A stretch of 19,954 nucleotides of DNA. Origin: JACCTH01 sp036556085 (GTDB lineage: Bacteria; Actinomycetota; Acidimicrobiia; Spongiisociales; ZC4RG35). Where the stretch lies: positions 1 to 19,954 of the forward strand of contig DATBKE010000169.1 in the NCBI GenBank assembly GCA_036556085.1, given 5' to 3'. The translations under genes and the position numbers were made by a program. Numbering within the stretch: position 1 is the stretch's first letter; each line of letters opens with the position of its first letter. The notes beneath the pieces were generated by a model. The model saw only the letters and a program-made list of their open reading frames with translations. It made no database searches and had not been told where the DNA came from. Below, piece after piece: positions 13,763 to 19,954 of the stretch.

Positions 13763-14677
13763 CTATTTGACATGCGTGCTCGCCCAGCCGGCAAGTAGCT
13801 CGAGGTAGCCGGGAACGAAGGCGCCGCCTTGTTGTTGGACCCGGTGGTCTCCTTCGGGGAAGACCACCACCGCAGAGTCTTGATTGCCCGCTTGCTGTAG
13901 GGCGGCACCGGTCTCCTCGGCGCTTCGCCATGCGGGTAGGAGCACATCCCGGCCTCCGTAAACGGCCAGATACGGGCATCGAATCTGTTTGAGAGCTTCG
14001 AGTGGTTCATACCCCTCAGTGACGAATCTGGTTACGAGCCGCCAGTCAGCTTCGTCGTCGAGTGTGAGATAGCCATACCATGACTGGCCTCTGGCTGGTT
14101 CTAGGAGCCGAGTTTGGACGGTCTGGAAGGAGAGCCCTTGCCTGGCCGCTCGATGGATGTCCGCCACGAACCCAAGCGCGAGATCGATGTCGGCCTCAGG
14201 GTGTCCATCGGCCCGCATGGAGTGTTCGCACCCGTACAGGTCCTGGGTAGGAAGGTCTATGGAGGGACCCGAGTTGGCGATTGCGAACGGCAGGCCAGAA
14301 AGCCGAGCGGCCAGCATCTGCACTATCCATCCGCCCTGACTGTGACCCCAGAGGCCGATGCAGGCAGTCTTCACCACTGAGTTATGACGGAGGGAGGTCA
14401 CAGCCGCCATCACCTGGTCGGCACGTTCGTTCAAACCGTGGTCCCGCCAATCACCCGAAGAGTCCCCACAACCTGGCTTGTCGAAAGCGAATGTGCCGAT
14501 GCCCCGGGCCAAAAAGACCTCCCGGATCGGAGCGAAGTAGCCATCGGACGATCGGTCTGATGGACCAGAACCCGGAATCATCACCACCATCGGATGAGGG
14601 GCCTTCGAATCGGGCGCGTGGAGGGTCCCCACGAGTCTCAGGCCCATCCATTCGAAGCCAAATATGTCCTCAATCAT
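13763..14677 (-). CDS. alpha/beta hydrolase, acyl-aminoacyl-peptidase/esterase-like
   Basis: A 304-residue alpha/beta-hydrolase. The N-terminus has the oxyanion loop region VMIPGSGPSDRSSDG (32-46), then FDKPGCGDSSG (66-76), the nucleophile elbow GHSQGG with Ser113, the acid Asp244 in GGRD and the base His278 in GDHR, so the triad is complete. A helical lid lies at about 140-225. No signal peptide, so cytoplasmic. The closest general class is the esterase/peptidase S9-like hydrolases; the substrate is not apparent. ATG 14677 is chosen over an upstream in-frame start at 14713 because TAGCGT stands 8 nt before it and the preceding residues look non-conserved. It is convergent with the deaminase, with a 44-nt gap. 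Confidence 0.82.
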   Translation of the reverse strand: MIEDIFGFEWMGLRLVGTLHAPDSKAPHPMVVMIPGSGPSDRSSDGYFAPIREVFLARGIGTFAFDKPGCGDSSGDWRDHGLNERADQVMAAVTSLRHNSVVKTACIGLWGHSQGGWIVQMLAARLSGLPFAIANSGPSIDLPTQDLYGCEHSMRADGHPEADIDLALGFVADIHRAARQGLSFQTVQTRLLEPARGQSWYGYLTLDDEADWRLVTRFVTEGYEPLEALKQIRCPYLAVYGGRDVLLPAWRSAEETGAALQQAGNQDSAVVVFPEGDHRVQQQGGAFVPGYLELLAGWASTHVK

Positions 14678-14685
14678 CCCCAGCC

Positions 14686-14691
14686 ACGCTA
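14686..14691 (-). promoter_or_regulatory. -10 box of the alpha/beta hydrolase gene, leaderless type
   Basis: On the minus strand TAGCGT (TANNNT) ends 8 nt before the ATG at 14677. It lies in the 102-nt divergent region with the DinB-like gene, 75 nt from that gene's own -10 box. Confidence 0.45.
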
Positions 14692-14766
14692 GACATGCGA
14701 CCTGGCGGCCCAAAGATGCGCTCGCCGGGGTTGCCAGGTGTGCAGATCCCTCATTTCCAAAACGTT

Positions 14767-14772
14767 TACGAT
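14767..14772 (+). promoter_or_regulatory. -10 box of the DinB-like gene, leaderless type
   Basis: TACGAT (TANNNT) ends 7 nt before the ATG at 14780. AGGG directly abuts the ATG and is too close to act as a Shine-Dalgarno, so leaderless initiation is favoured. Confidence 0.45.
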
Positions 14773-14779
14773 TTCAGGG

Positions 14780-15460
14780 ATGCCTGTTCGTGTAGTGGTC
14801 GAACGGGGTCCGAAAGGGAAAAAGGCAGCGGCCTTCGCCGTCGATTGGCCCGGTTGGAGCCGGGGAGCGAAGACAGCTGACCTGGCGATCGAAACACTCG
14901 AGTCATATCGAGATCGCTATCGCCCGATTGCTGATGGGGCGGGGATGGCGAAAGAGTTCGACGCCGCCGGGCCCCTCGCCATAATCGAAGACAAGATAGG
15001 CCCGGGCTCAACCGACTTCTGGGGCATCTCCTTTTCGCCCTCGAGTTTCGAGCCCGAGCCGATGACCGATGCCGAAATCGACCGCAAGTTCAGGCTCCTA
15101 CAGGCATGCTGGGCGAGCTTCGACGACGTGGCCGCCCGGGTATCCGCTGAGATGCGCAAAGGCCCGCGCGGAGGCGGGCGCGACCGCGACCAAATCATTA
15201 GCCACACCATCCGCAACGAGAGCGAGGAATTCGCAAAAAGAGTGGGGTTGCGGATCCCTGAGCGGGCGGCGCTCAGCCGGGACGGTCTGCGCGCTCATCG
15301 GGATTCCTACCTCGCGGCGATGGTCGCGTACAACGCCGGGGAGGGAAAACGGATGCGTTCGTGGAACCTGCCGTTCCTCATCCGCCACAGCGCCTTCCAT
15401 GTGTTGGACCACGCCTGGGAGATGGAGGACAAGGATCTCACGGGCGAAACCGGAACTTAG
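14780..15460 (+). CDS. DinB/YfiT-like four-helix protein with N-terminal domain, function unknown
   Basis: A 226-residue protein. The C-terminal two thirds resembles the DinB/DUF664 four-helix bundle: His142 in ISHTIRNE, then AHRD, and HVLDHAWEMED with His207 and His211 (HxxxH), the arrangement of the three-histidine metal site seen in that superfamily. The first 60 residues form a separate small domain (VDWPGWSRGAKT... AIETLESYRDRY) often found ahead of this bundle in actinobacterial proteins of unknown role. DinB-superfamily members include thiol transferases, such as those using mycothiol or bacillithiol, and metal-dependent hydrolases; which applies here is unclear. Its 3' end overlaps the convergent aldo/keto reductase by 4 nt. 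Confidence 0.65.
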   Translation: MPVRVVVERGPKGKKAAAFAVDWPGWSRGAKTADLAIETLESYRDRYRPIADGAGMAKEFDAAGPLAIIEDKIGPGSTDFWGISFSPSSFEPEPMTDAEIDRKFRLLQACWASFDDVAARVSAEMRKGPRGGGRDRDQIISHTIRNESEEFAKRVGLRIPERAALSRDGLRAHRDSYLAAMVAYNAGEGKRMRSWNLPFLIRHSAFHVLDHAWEMEDKDLTGETGT

Positions 15461-16455
15461 TCGTCAGAAGCGAGTCCGGGTTCACGAGAGCCGGCGGACG
15501 AGCTTCTGATCTGTGCCTCGATAGAGGTTGTCAGGTCGTCCGTTAGCGGCCCACGTTGCGCCGCCTGCAGACTCTCACGCAGTTCGATTCTGTTCTTCAC
15601 GCCCAGGCTCACGGTGTCTATACCGGGTATGGACAGTGCGTAACGATACGCCAACGAGGCGGGAGACTCACCTGACTCTCTGGCCATCAAACGGAACGTG
15701 GCGGCGCGTTGATAGTCAGCCATAGCCGGGTGATCGCGGGGTAGGTCGCGGTCGAATCGATCTGTGAGGGCACCGGCAGCGAGTGCGCGGATACCGATCA
15801 CCCCAATGCCAAGGTCCTTCGCCTGCTTGATTAACGATCGCGGCCCCACCTCGGACTCCGACCAGCTCATGTCACCCGGAGCGTCGAGGGCATTGGCAAC
15901 CATCTGGGTCACCTGGGGTGCCGGGGTCTCGACAAAGACCGCACCGAGCACTGCAGGGAACTGGGCGGCGGTTATTCCCCAAGCTCCGATGCGTCCCTGA
16001 TCCACTAGGGCCTCAAGCGCCGGGCGAGCCGCTTCTCGAAACAGCGAGACGGGAGTGGTCCAGTCATGCCGCTCTGGATCCGCCGCGGGGATGAGCTGGC
16101 TATGGAGCAGGAAGACATCTACGAACGAGAGCCGCATCCGCTGCAGGCTCTCGTCGAGTCCCGACAGCATCGCGTCCTCCACTTCGGTAGGCCGCGCATG
16201 ACCAACGTGGTGCTTGGTGAGGACCCGCACGTTCTCGGGCAACGCTCCGTCGAATGCCTCGCCCACCACCCGCTCGGCCTCTCCCGTCCCATAACTGGGG
16301 GCGACATCGATCAGCGTGATGCCCTCGTCGACCGCCTCGCGCAAAGTTGCGACGGCTTCCAAGCGATCGGTTTCTCCCCAGACCTGGCCGATGCCACCGC
16401 CGCCCATGGTCAAGGCGCTAACCGGCCAAAGGCGTCCCAGCATCCTTGTTTCCAC
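15457..16455 (-). CDS. aldo/keto reductase
   Basis: A 332-residue NADPH-dependent oxidoreductase with the TIM-barrel AKR fold. The catalytic tetrad is complete: Asp50 (LIDVAPSYG), Tyr55, Lys81 (LTKHH) and His118 (LLHSQ). The C-terminal half has the cofactor region (VIGIRALAAGALTDRF, and IPGIDTVSLGVKN preceding the final helices). Cytoplasmic; substrate not predictable, though the sequence most resembles the L-fucose/galactose dehydrogenase-like and YdjG-like branch of the family. It starts with GTG at 16455; an ATG at 16443 is an alternative start. The nearest upstream gene, yceI, is on the same strand but separated by a strong terminator, so this gene must have its own promoter; TATCTC 6 nt before the GTG is a weak candidate. 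Confidence 0.9.
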   Translation of the reverse strand: METRMLGRLWPVSALTMGGGGIGQVWGETDRLEAVATLREAVDEGITLIDVAPSYGTGEAERVVGEAFDGALPENVRVLTKHHVGHARPTEVEDAMLSGLDESLQRMRLSFVDVFLLHSQLIPAADPERHDWTTPVSLFREAARPALEALVDQGRIGAWGITAAQFPAVLGAVFVETPAPQVTQMVANALDAPGDMSWSESEVGPRSLIKQAKDLGIGVIGIRALAAGALTDRFDRDLPRDHPAMADYQRAATFRLMARESGESPASLAYRYALSIPGIDTVSLGVKNRIELRESLQAAQRGPLTDDLTTSIEAQIRSSSAGSREPGLASDD

Positions 16456-16510
16456 GAGGAGGAGATACCCGACATCGAGACGAAATGAAACGACGGTGCC
16501 AATGAAGAAA

Positions 16511-16533
16511 GCCCAGGGCCATCGGCCCTGGGC
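16511..16533 (-). terminator. intrinsic terminator of yceI
   Basis: A perfect 10-bp stem (GCCCAGGGCC at 16511-16520 with GGCCCTGGGC at 16524-16533) and a 3-nt loop, followed on the minus strand by TTTCTTC. It lies 25 nt past the yceI stop and 56 nt before the aldo/keto reductase start, and is the strongest terminator in the window. Confidence 0.88.
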
Positions 16534-16557
16534 CTTCAGATAGGTCGAGCGTAAGGG

Positions 16558-17130
16558 TCAGGAAGGATCCGAAACCTTGATCGCTGCAACCTCGAATTCG
16601 AGGGTGACGTTCTCGCTCACCAACACTCCGCCGGCCTCGAGAGTGGCGTTCCAGTTGACACCCCAGTCTTTGCGATTGATGGTGGCCCTGCCTTCGAGGC
16701 CGATTCTCAGGTTCCCGAATGGGTCGACCGAGTCCCCGTTGTATGTCACCTCGAAGGTGACTGGTCGGGTCGTTCCCTTGATGGTGAGGTCGCCGGTGAT
16801 CCGGAAATCAGTCTCGTCGACCTGCTGGACCGCAGTGGAGACGAACTCGATCTCCGGGTAATTATCCATGTCGAAGAAGTCGTTGCTCCGCAAGTGGGCA
16901 TCGCGGTCGGGGCTGCGAGTGTCGATGCTGGTCGCCTTGATAGTCAGTTCCAGACGCGACTGCGTCGGGTCCTCGGCGTCGAAATAGCCCGTTCCCTCGA
17001 ACTCGTTGAAGGCTCCCCGCACCTTGGAGACCATGGCGTGGCGAGCAGCGAACCCAATTCGACTGTGGGAAGGGTCGACTGCATACCGACCCGTCAGGTC
17101 CGACTTGGCGTCAATGACGGTTGAAGTCAT
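16558..17130 (-). CDS. yceI: YceI-family lipocalin-like protein
   Basis: A 190-residue YceI/LppLA-fold protein. These form an extended lipocalin-like beta-barrel that binds long isoprenoids or amphiphilic lipids. Family marks: GRYAVDPSHSRIGFAARH (14-31), KVRGAFNEFEGTGYFD (36-51), RDAHLRSNDFFDMDNYPEI, GDLTIKGTTRPVTFEV and GLEGRATINRKDWGVNWN. There is no signal peptide, so this is a cytoplasmic version. ATG 17130 is chosen because AAAGGA lies 6 nt upstream; the in-frame GTG at 17145 would place that Shine-Dalgarno inside the coding region. It is divergent from a marR gene with an inverted repeat between them, and ends at a terminator. MarR control is inferred from this layout. Ligand unknown. 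Confidence 0.93.
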   Translation of the reverse strand: MTSTVIDAKSDLTGRYAVDPSHSRIGFAARHAMVSKVRGAFNEFEGTGYFDAEDPTQSRLELTIKATSIDTRSPDRDAHLRSNDFFDMDNYPEIEFVSTAVQQVDETDFRITGDLTIKGTTRPVTFEVTYNGDSVDPFGNLRIGLEGRATINRKDWGVNWNATLEAGGVLVSENVTLEFEVAAIKVSDPS

Positions 17131-17159
17131 TTCTGTTCCTTTCACTAGATAAGCAGTAT

Positions 17160-17202
17160 TTGACTACGCAGGTAATTTAGCGGAAAATCCCTGCGTTGTC
17201 AA
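17160..17202. promoter_or_regulatory. inverted repeat, probable MarR operator between yceI and marR
   Basis: TTGACTACGCAGG (17160-17172) and CCTGCGTTGTCAA (17190-17202) are reverse complements at 12 of 13 positions, 17 nt apart. The right arm also contains the self-palindrome GTTGTCAAC (17195-17203). The left arm lies about 30 nt before the yceI ATG and the right arm 11 nt before the marR -10 box, so a bound dimer or pair of dimers would block both promoters. Confidence 0.65.
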
Positions 17203-17213
17203 CTACTGTGTGG

Positions 17214-17219
17214 TAAGCT
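17214..17219 (+). promoter_or_regulatory. -10 box of marR, leaderless type
   Basis: TAAGCT (TANNNT) ends 6 nt before the ATG at 17226; there is no Shine-Dalgarno. The adjacent inverted repeat arm at 17190-17202 would cover the -35 region. Confidence 0.45.
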
Positions 17220-17225
17220 TCTTTC

Positions 17226-17669
17226 ATGCCATCCACCCATGCCTTGGTCACAGACCAACGGATCGCCGACTATGGACGCCTGGTGGCGACCCAGCGCCGC
17301 CTCCACCGGATTTTTGATCGGTCCCTCCGTACCCGGGTCGGGATATCGATCGTCTGGTATGAGGCCCTGCTCCGATTGGCTCACTCTCCCGATCAGCAGA
17401 TACCGATCACCGAGCTGGGTGAGAAGCTCGAACTCACTTCGAGTGGTGCCACCCGCCTGGTAGATCGCCTGGAGGAAAGCGGCTATATCGAGCGGGTTCC
17501 CTGCCCCACCGACCGCCGGGTTCTCTGGGCGCGGCTCACGGACCAGGGTCTCAAAGTCCTCAACGAGGCGACGCGGGTGCACTTGGACGATCTCGACCTG
17601 CATTTCGTTTCCCGCCTCGATCCGACCGACCTGGAGACCTTGAAGGATCTACTCCATCGCCTTCACTAA
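17226..17669 (+). CDS. MarR-family transcriptional regulator
   Basis: A 147-residue winged-helix regulator of typical MarR length. An N-terminal dimerisation helix (about 8-35) is followed by the DNA-binding core ITELGEKLELTSSGATRLVDRLEESGYI (about 61-88), with recognition helix SSGATRLVDRLEE, then the wing with the family signature PTDRRVLWARLTDQG (about 94-108) and C-terminal dimerisation helices. No Cys in the N-terminal helix hints at OhrR-type peroxide sensing, so small phenolic or lipid-like ligands are more likely, but this is open. It is divergent from yceI and probably represses itself and yceI through the inverted repeat. The last 21 nt overlap the end of the convergent 66-residue gene. 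Confidence 0.92.
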   Translation: MPSTHALVTDQRIADYGRLVATQRRLHRIFDRSLRTRVGISIVWYEALLRLAHSPDQQIPITELGEKLELTSSGATRLVDRLEESGYIERVPCPTDRRVLWARLTDQGLKVLNEATRVHLDDLDLHFVSRLDPTDLETLKDLLHRLH

Positions 17670-17849
17670 GGCAGATTCGGCCACCGACTCAAGGTGGAGC
17701 AGTCGCCGGACGTAGTGGCGAGAGGTCACTACTCGATACCCATCCTCAAACTCGACCAAGACTGAATTCAGCCCACCCCTCGCCAGGACTCTGCATCGCT
17801 GGCCCAATCTCTCGGGCAAGCGGGTACGGATTCGCCAGAAGTGGGTCAC
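17649..17849 (-). CDS. small conserved-looking basic protein, function unknown
   Basis: A 66-residue protein, basic, without membrane segment or signal peptide. It begins MTHFWRIRTRLPERLGQRC and continues with a compact beta-rich pattern (VLARGGLNSVLVEFEDGYRVVTSRHYVRR) ending in a short helix. The G-x-N-x-x-L-V-E-F-E-D-G pattern looks like a small SH3-like barrel, and I recall similar short actinobacterial proteins without an assigned role. Its ATG overlaps the stop of the DUF72 gene (ATGA, 4 nt), supporting translation as the last gene of the operon. Its 3' end runs 21 nt into the marR coding region on the other strand. Confidence 0.7.
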   Translation of the reverse strand: MTHFWRIRTRLPERLGQRCRVLARGGLNSVLVEFEDGYRVVTSRHYVRRLLHLESVAESALVKAME

Positions 17850-18709
17850 AGGCCCCTGGCTTCTAACAGCTCGTGCAGACGCAAGGCATTGCGAGGAGCG
17901 TGGCCGTAGCCGTCGTTGTCGAAATAGAGGTACACATCGTGGGGAACCCCTCGCGTTGACTCTGGCCCATGCCAGCGGGCGACGCGATCGGCCCAGCCTT
18001 GCAACTCTTCGTCGGAGTAGCTGCTGCCGTAGAGGGCCTTAGGGCCGTGCAATCGAAAATACATGAAGTCGGTTGTGGCTTCTTCAAGGTAGGGCCATCT
18101 CGAAGAGTGGGATGCGGCCAGGCAAACCTCAGCCTTGGTCGCCAATGCTCTGAGCTCCTCGTGGGGAAGGCGCGGGTTGCGAATTTCGAGGACGTGGCGG
18201 ACCGCCGCATCAGAAACGGGCGCGACGGTCTCGATCCCCTCACGGGTATGGAGAGCGGCGATTTCGGCGATCGCTTGATGAGACCGGGGCAGGAGATGAA
18301 AGAACGCCTCGAGCCGGCCGAGGTCGAAGGGAAAATTGGCTGGGAGCTGCCAGAGGATGGGACCGAGCTTGTCTCCGAGGGCGAGGAGACCGGAGGCGAG
18401 GAAATTGGCCAACGGCACCTCGACGCCCGAAAGCTTCTTCATATGGGTGATGAAGCGACTGCCCTTGACGGCGAATTGAAAGTCCGATGGGGTTTGCTCG
18501 CTGAGCCGCCGGAACCAAAGGGGCTTGACCAACGAGTAGAAGGTGCGGTTGATCTCGACCGTGTTGAACCTGGCGGCGACGAATTCCAATTGCTTGCTCG
18601 CCGGCAGCCCCGCCGGGTAGAAGCGTTCCCGCCAGTGTCGGTAGGACCAACCGGAGAGACCAATCCTGATCTGCGCCGGGGAGAACCTATGCCACTCGCT
18701 AGAGGGCAC
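17846..18709 (-). CDS. DUF72 (YecE-like) TIM-barrel protein
   Basis: A 287-residue member of the DUF72 family, whose biochemical role is not established. Seen: IRIGLSGWSYRHWRERFYP (14-32), FNTVEINRTFYSL (48-60), FQFAVKGSRFITHMKKL, LGPILWQLPANF, a LEIRNPR strand, and a C-terminal YFRLHGP ... DVYLYFDNDGYGHAPRNA block, all typical. GTG 18709 is chosen: it gives an 11-nt overlap with the upstream gene and just precedes the conserved domain; the longer frame from a TTG at 18733 would run further into that gene. It is cytoplasmic and sits between a membrane protein and the 66-residue gene in one operon. Confidence 0.85.
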   Translation of the reverse strand: MPSSEWHRFSPAQIRIGLSGWSYRHWRERFYPAGLPASKQLEFVAARFNTVEINRTFYSLVKPLWFRRLSEQTPSDFQFAVKGSRFITHMKKLSGVEVPLANFLASGLLALGDKLGPILWQLPANFPFDLGRLEAFFHLLPRSHQAIAEIAALHTREGIETVAPVSDAAVRHVLEIRNPRLPHEELRALATKAEVCLAASHSSRWPYLEEATTDFMYFRLHGPKALYGSSYSDEELQGWADRVARWHGPESTRGVPHDVYLYFDNDGYGHAPRNALRLHELLEARGL

Positions 18710-19415
18710 GCACGGCCAGCAGTCCCACTGCAAAGGCGATAACGGCGGCCGTGAGCAGTTTCAAGGGCACCTCCCAAGTATCGAGGATCTCTCCTTCGGT
18801 CCATCGTTCCGTGGCGTCCCGACGCTCCAACACCAGTTCGGCGAACTCGACGGTTCGTCGTAGGTTGCGGGCCGGGGTGCTCAGGGCCCGCTGCGTCATC
18901 GAGAGCAGCGTGGTAGCCGCTGCCATGAGCAAGGCAGGGAGGGCGATGGCCCGCGATTGGGCCCAATAACCGACCAGGGTTGGGAACGCGCCCCAGGCGA
19001 GGCCGAAGCCGAGCGGAGTGTGAAGCGGTCGGGGCCGTTCGAAGGCATAGCCCACTGCCAGAGCAATCCCTGCAATTGCCCAGGCAATGACCCAAGGCGA
19101 AATCACGAATATGCCCGCAACGGCGACGGCCATCGCTGCGGCCATGCCCCCGATCCCCAAGGCGAGCAGAGTTCGGGAGCCGAGCGAGGTCCGCAGCGGC
19201 CGACCGTGAAGCTCGTCCAGGGCGTGGGCGCCAACTCCGAGCCCCAAGAGAAAGGCGAGAAGGGTTCCGGTCAAGATCAAGCCGTCGATGACTGGGGCGA
19301 TGGCCGCCCCCAGGACGACATGGGCCAAATGCCAAGCCGTATATGGCGGGTGAAGAATCGCTACCAGGTCGCCGGTGGGGGACCCGACCGGAGCGTAGAA
19401 GGCGGGGCGTTTCAC
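18699..19415 (-). CDS. polytopic membrane protein (weakly UbiA-like), function unknown
   Basis: A 238-residue membrane protein with about six to seven hydrophobic segments (about 28-43, 47-63, 82-104, 107-124, 134-152, 156-173, 217-236). Conserved-looking elements are ILHPPYTAWHL (20-30), which suggests an amphipathic entry helix, and the first-loop motif AHALDELHGRPLRT (63-76), loosely reminiscent of the acidic loops of UbiA-type prenyltransferases but lacking their full N/D-D-x-x-D pattern. A charged segment (183-215) separates the last span. GTG 19415 overlaps the methyltransferase stop (GTGA), which decides the start; the frame runs further upstream to 19640 but that part is antisense-like and overlaps the methyltransferase. 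Coupling to a UbiE-like methyltransferase suggests a lipid or quinone context (inference). Confidence 0.72.
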   Translation of the reverse strand: MKRPAFYAPVGSPTGDLVAILHPPYTAWHLAHVVLGAAIAPVIDGLILTGTLLAFLLGLGVGAHALDELHGRPLRTSLGSRTLLALGIGGMAAAMAVAVAGIFVISPWVIAWAIAGIALAVGYAFERPRPLHTPLGFGLAWGAFPTLVGYWAQSRAIALPALLMAAATTLLSMTQRALSTPARNLRRTVEFAELVLERRDATERWTEGEILDTWEVPLKLLTAAVIAFAVGLLAVRAL

Positions 19416-19954
19416 GGTCTTCGCCCCCACATCACCAGTCCACCGCCGAGGGACAGGCGTCGTGTCCGCACCTCGACCAGCCCGGCAGTCCGCCAGATGG
19501 TGTCGAGCTCTGGATTCTCTCGGTGAAACTGCTCGATGGAAGGCCTCAGGAACTTGCCCACGCGGTACCAGCCCGCTCCGATGAGTCGGCCTGCCATCGG
19601 AAGCACGATGCTGCTGTATAGGTTCCATGGCCCACGCCACAGGCCCGAGGGCAGACCGAACTCCACCATGCCGATCACTCCTCCTGGCCTTACGACCCGG
19701 ACCAGCTCCGCCATAGATGCGACGGGATCATCGACGTAGCGAAGCAGATACCCGAAAGTAAGCCCGTCAAAGGTCCCGTCGCCAAACGGGAGGCGCTCGG
19801 CACGGGCCAGTACACGCCGAGATCCCGGATGGTGGCGAATCATTTCCCGAGTCAGATCGACGGCGGTCACCCGATGGCCGCGATGCTGAAGCACCCGACT
19901 AATGGAGCCAGTGCCAGCCGCCACATCCAGCACCGAGGCCCGGGTCTGAAGCCG
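19412..19954 (-). CDS. UbiE/MenG-like class I SAM methyltransferase (partial, N-terminus outside window)
   Basis: The C-terminal 180 residues of a class I S-adenosylmethionine methyltransferase; the frame is open to the right edge and the first visible residues are RLQTRASVLDVAAGTGSISR. Motif I (VLDVAAGTGSIS), the acidic end of strand 2 (VTAVDLTREMI), motif II (FDGLTFGYLLRYVDDP) and motif III (LVRVVRPGGVIGMVEFGLP) are all present, followed by the WNLYSSIVLPMAGRLIGAGWYRVGKFLRPSIEQF segment typical of UbiE/MenG-type quinone methyltransferases. A menaquinone or other lipid methylation role is therefore likely but not certain. It is the first visible gene of the minus-strand operon and overlaps the membrane protein gene by 4 nt. 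Confidence 0.85.
   Translation of the reverse strand, partial: RLQTRASVLDVAAGTGSISRVLQHRGHRVTAVDLTREMIRHHPGSRRVLARAERLPFGDGTFDGLTFGYLLRYVDDPVASMAELVRVVRPGGVIGMVEFGLPSGLWRGPWNLYSSIVLPMAGRLIGAGWYRVGKFLRPSIEQFHRENPELDTIWRTAGLVEVRTRRLSLGGGLVMWGRRP

Noticed and set aside
17131..17145. GTG at 17145 as start of yceI
   Set aside because: The AAAGGA Shine-Dalgarno serving ATG 17130 lies between the two starts, favouring the downstream one.
17969..18742. 257-codon open frame on the plus strand opposite the DUF72 gene
   Set aside because: Antisense to a conserved family with overlapping operon partners; the composition is typical of a shadow frame.
18439..19335. 298-codon minus-strand frame overlapping the membrane protein and DUF72 genes
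   Set aside because: Out of frame with both genes, Arg/Pro-rich, with no domain; the GTGA and 11-nt overlaps support the other frame.

Overview
The window is a dense, GC-rich bacterial chromosome segment (roughly 60-65% G+C by eye) with frequent GTG and TTG starts, many 4-11 nt gene overlaps and no gene-free stretch longer than about 110 nt. The gene content (galU-moeA-moaC followed by a small SepX/GlpR-like membrane protein; FmdB zinc ribbon next to a SAF protein; many start codons 6-10 nt after a TANNNT box) points to Actinomycetota, perhaps an uncultured Acidimicrobiia-like lineage. The phylum rests on gene order and signals; the class is a guess.

Layout. 1-3536: an aldehyde dehydrogenase (cut by the window edge) divergent from a translationally coupled class III aminotransferase and FAD-dependent amine-oxidase-like enzyme, which looks like an amine or amino-acid catabolic module. 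3567-4838: diaminopimelate decarboxylase lysA, tail to tail with an AlkZ-like winged-helix protein (4835-5845). That gene is divergent, across a strong inverted repeat, from an acetolactate-synthase-like ThDP enzyme (5896-7503). 7520-9187 (minus): uppP, a SAF-domain membrane protein and an FmdB zinc ribbon. 9296-12866 (plus): plsY, a galU-like nucleotidyltransferase, moeA/glp, moaC and a SepX/GlpR-like membrane protein. Envelope precursor supply, molybdenum cofactor synthesis and probably a division-site receptor sit side by side here.

12956-13029: tRNA-Ala(CGC). 13062-16455: a mixed set of single genes (nucleoside deaminase, alpha/beta hydrolase, DinB-like protein, aldo/keto reductase). 16511-17669: yceI and marR, divergent around a near-perfect inverted repeat, with a clear terminator after yceI. 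17649-19954 (minus): a tight operon read from the right edge, UbiE-like methyltransferase (5' end outside the window), polytopic membrane protein, DUF72 protein and a 66-residue conserved-looking protein, each overlapping the next.

I see no phage, insertion sequence, CRISPR array or recognised defence system. The most interesting points are the SepX/GlpR-like gene beside moeA, the recurrent leaderless promoter pattern, the inverted repeats at 17160-17202 and 5847-5898, and the AlkZ-like protein with a Q-N-Q motif.
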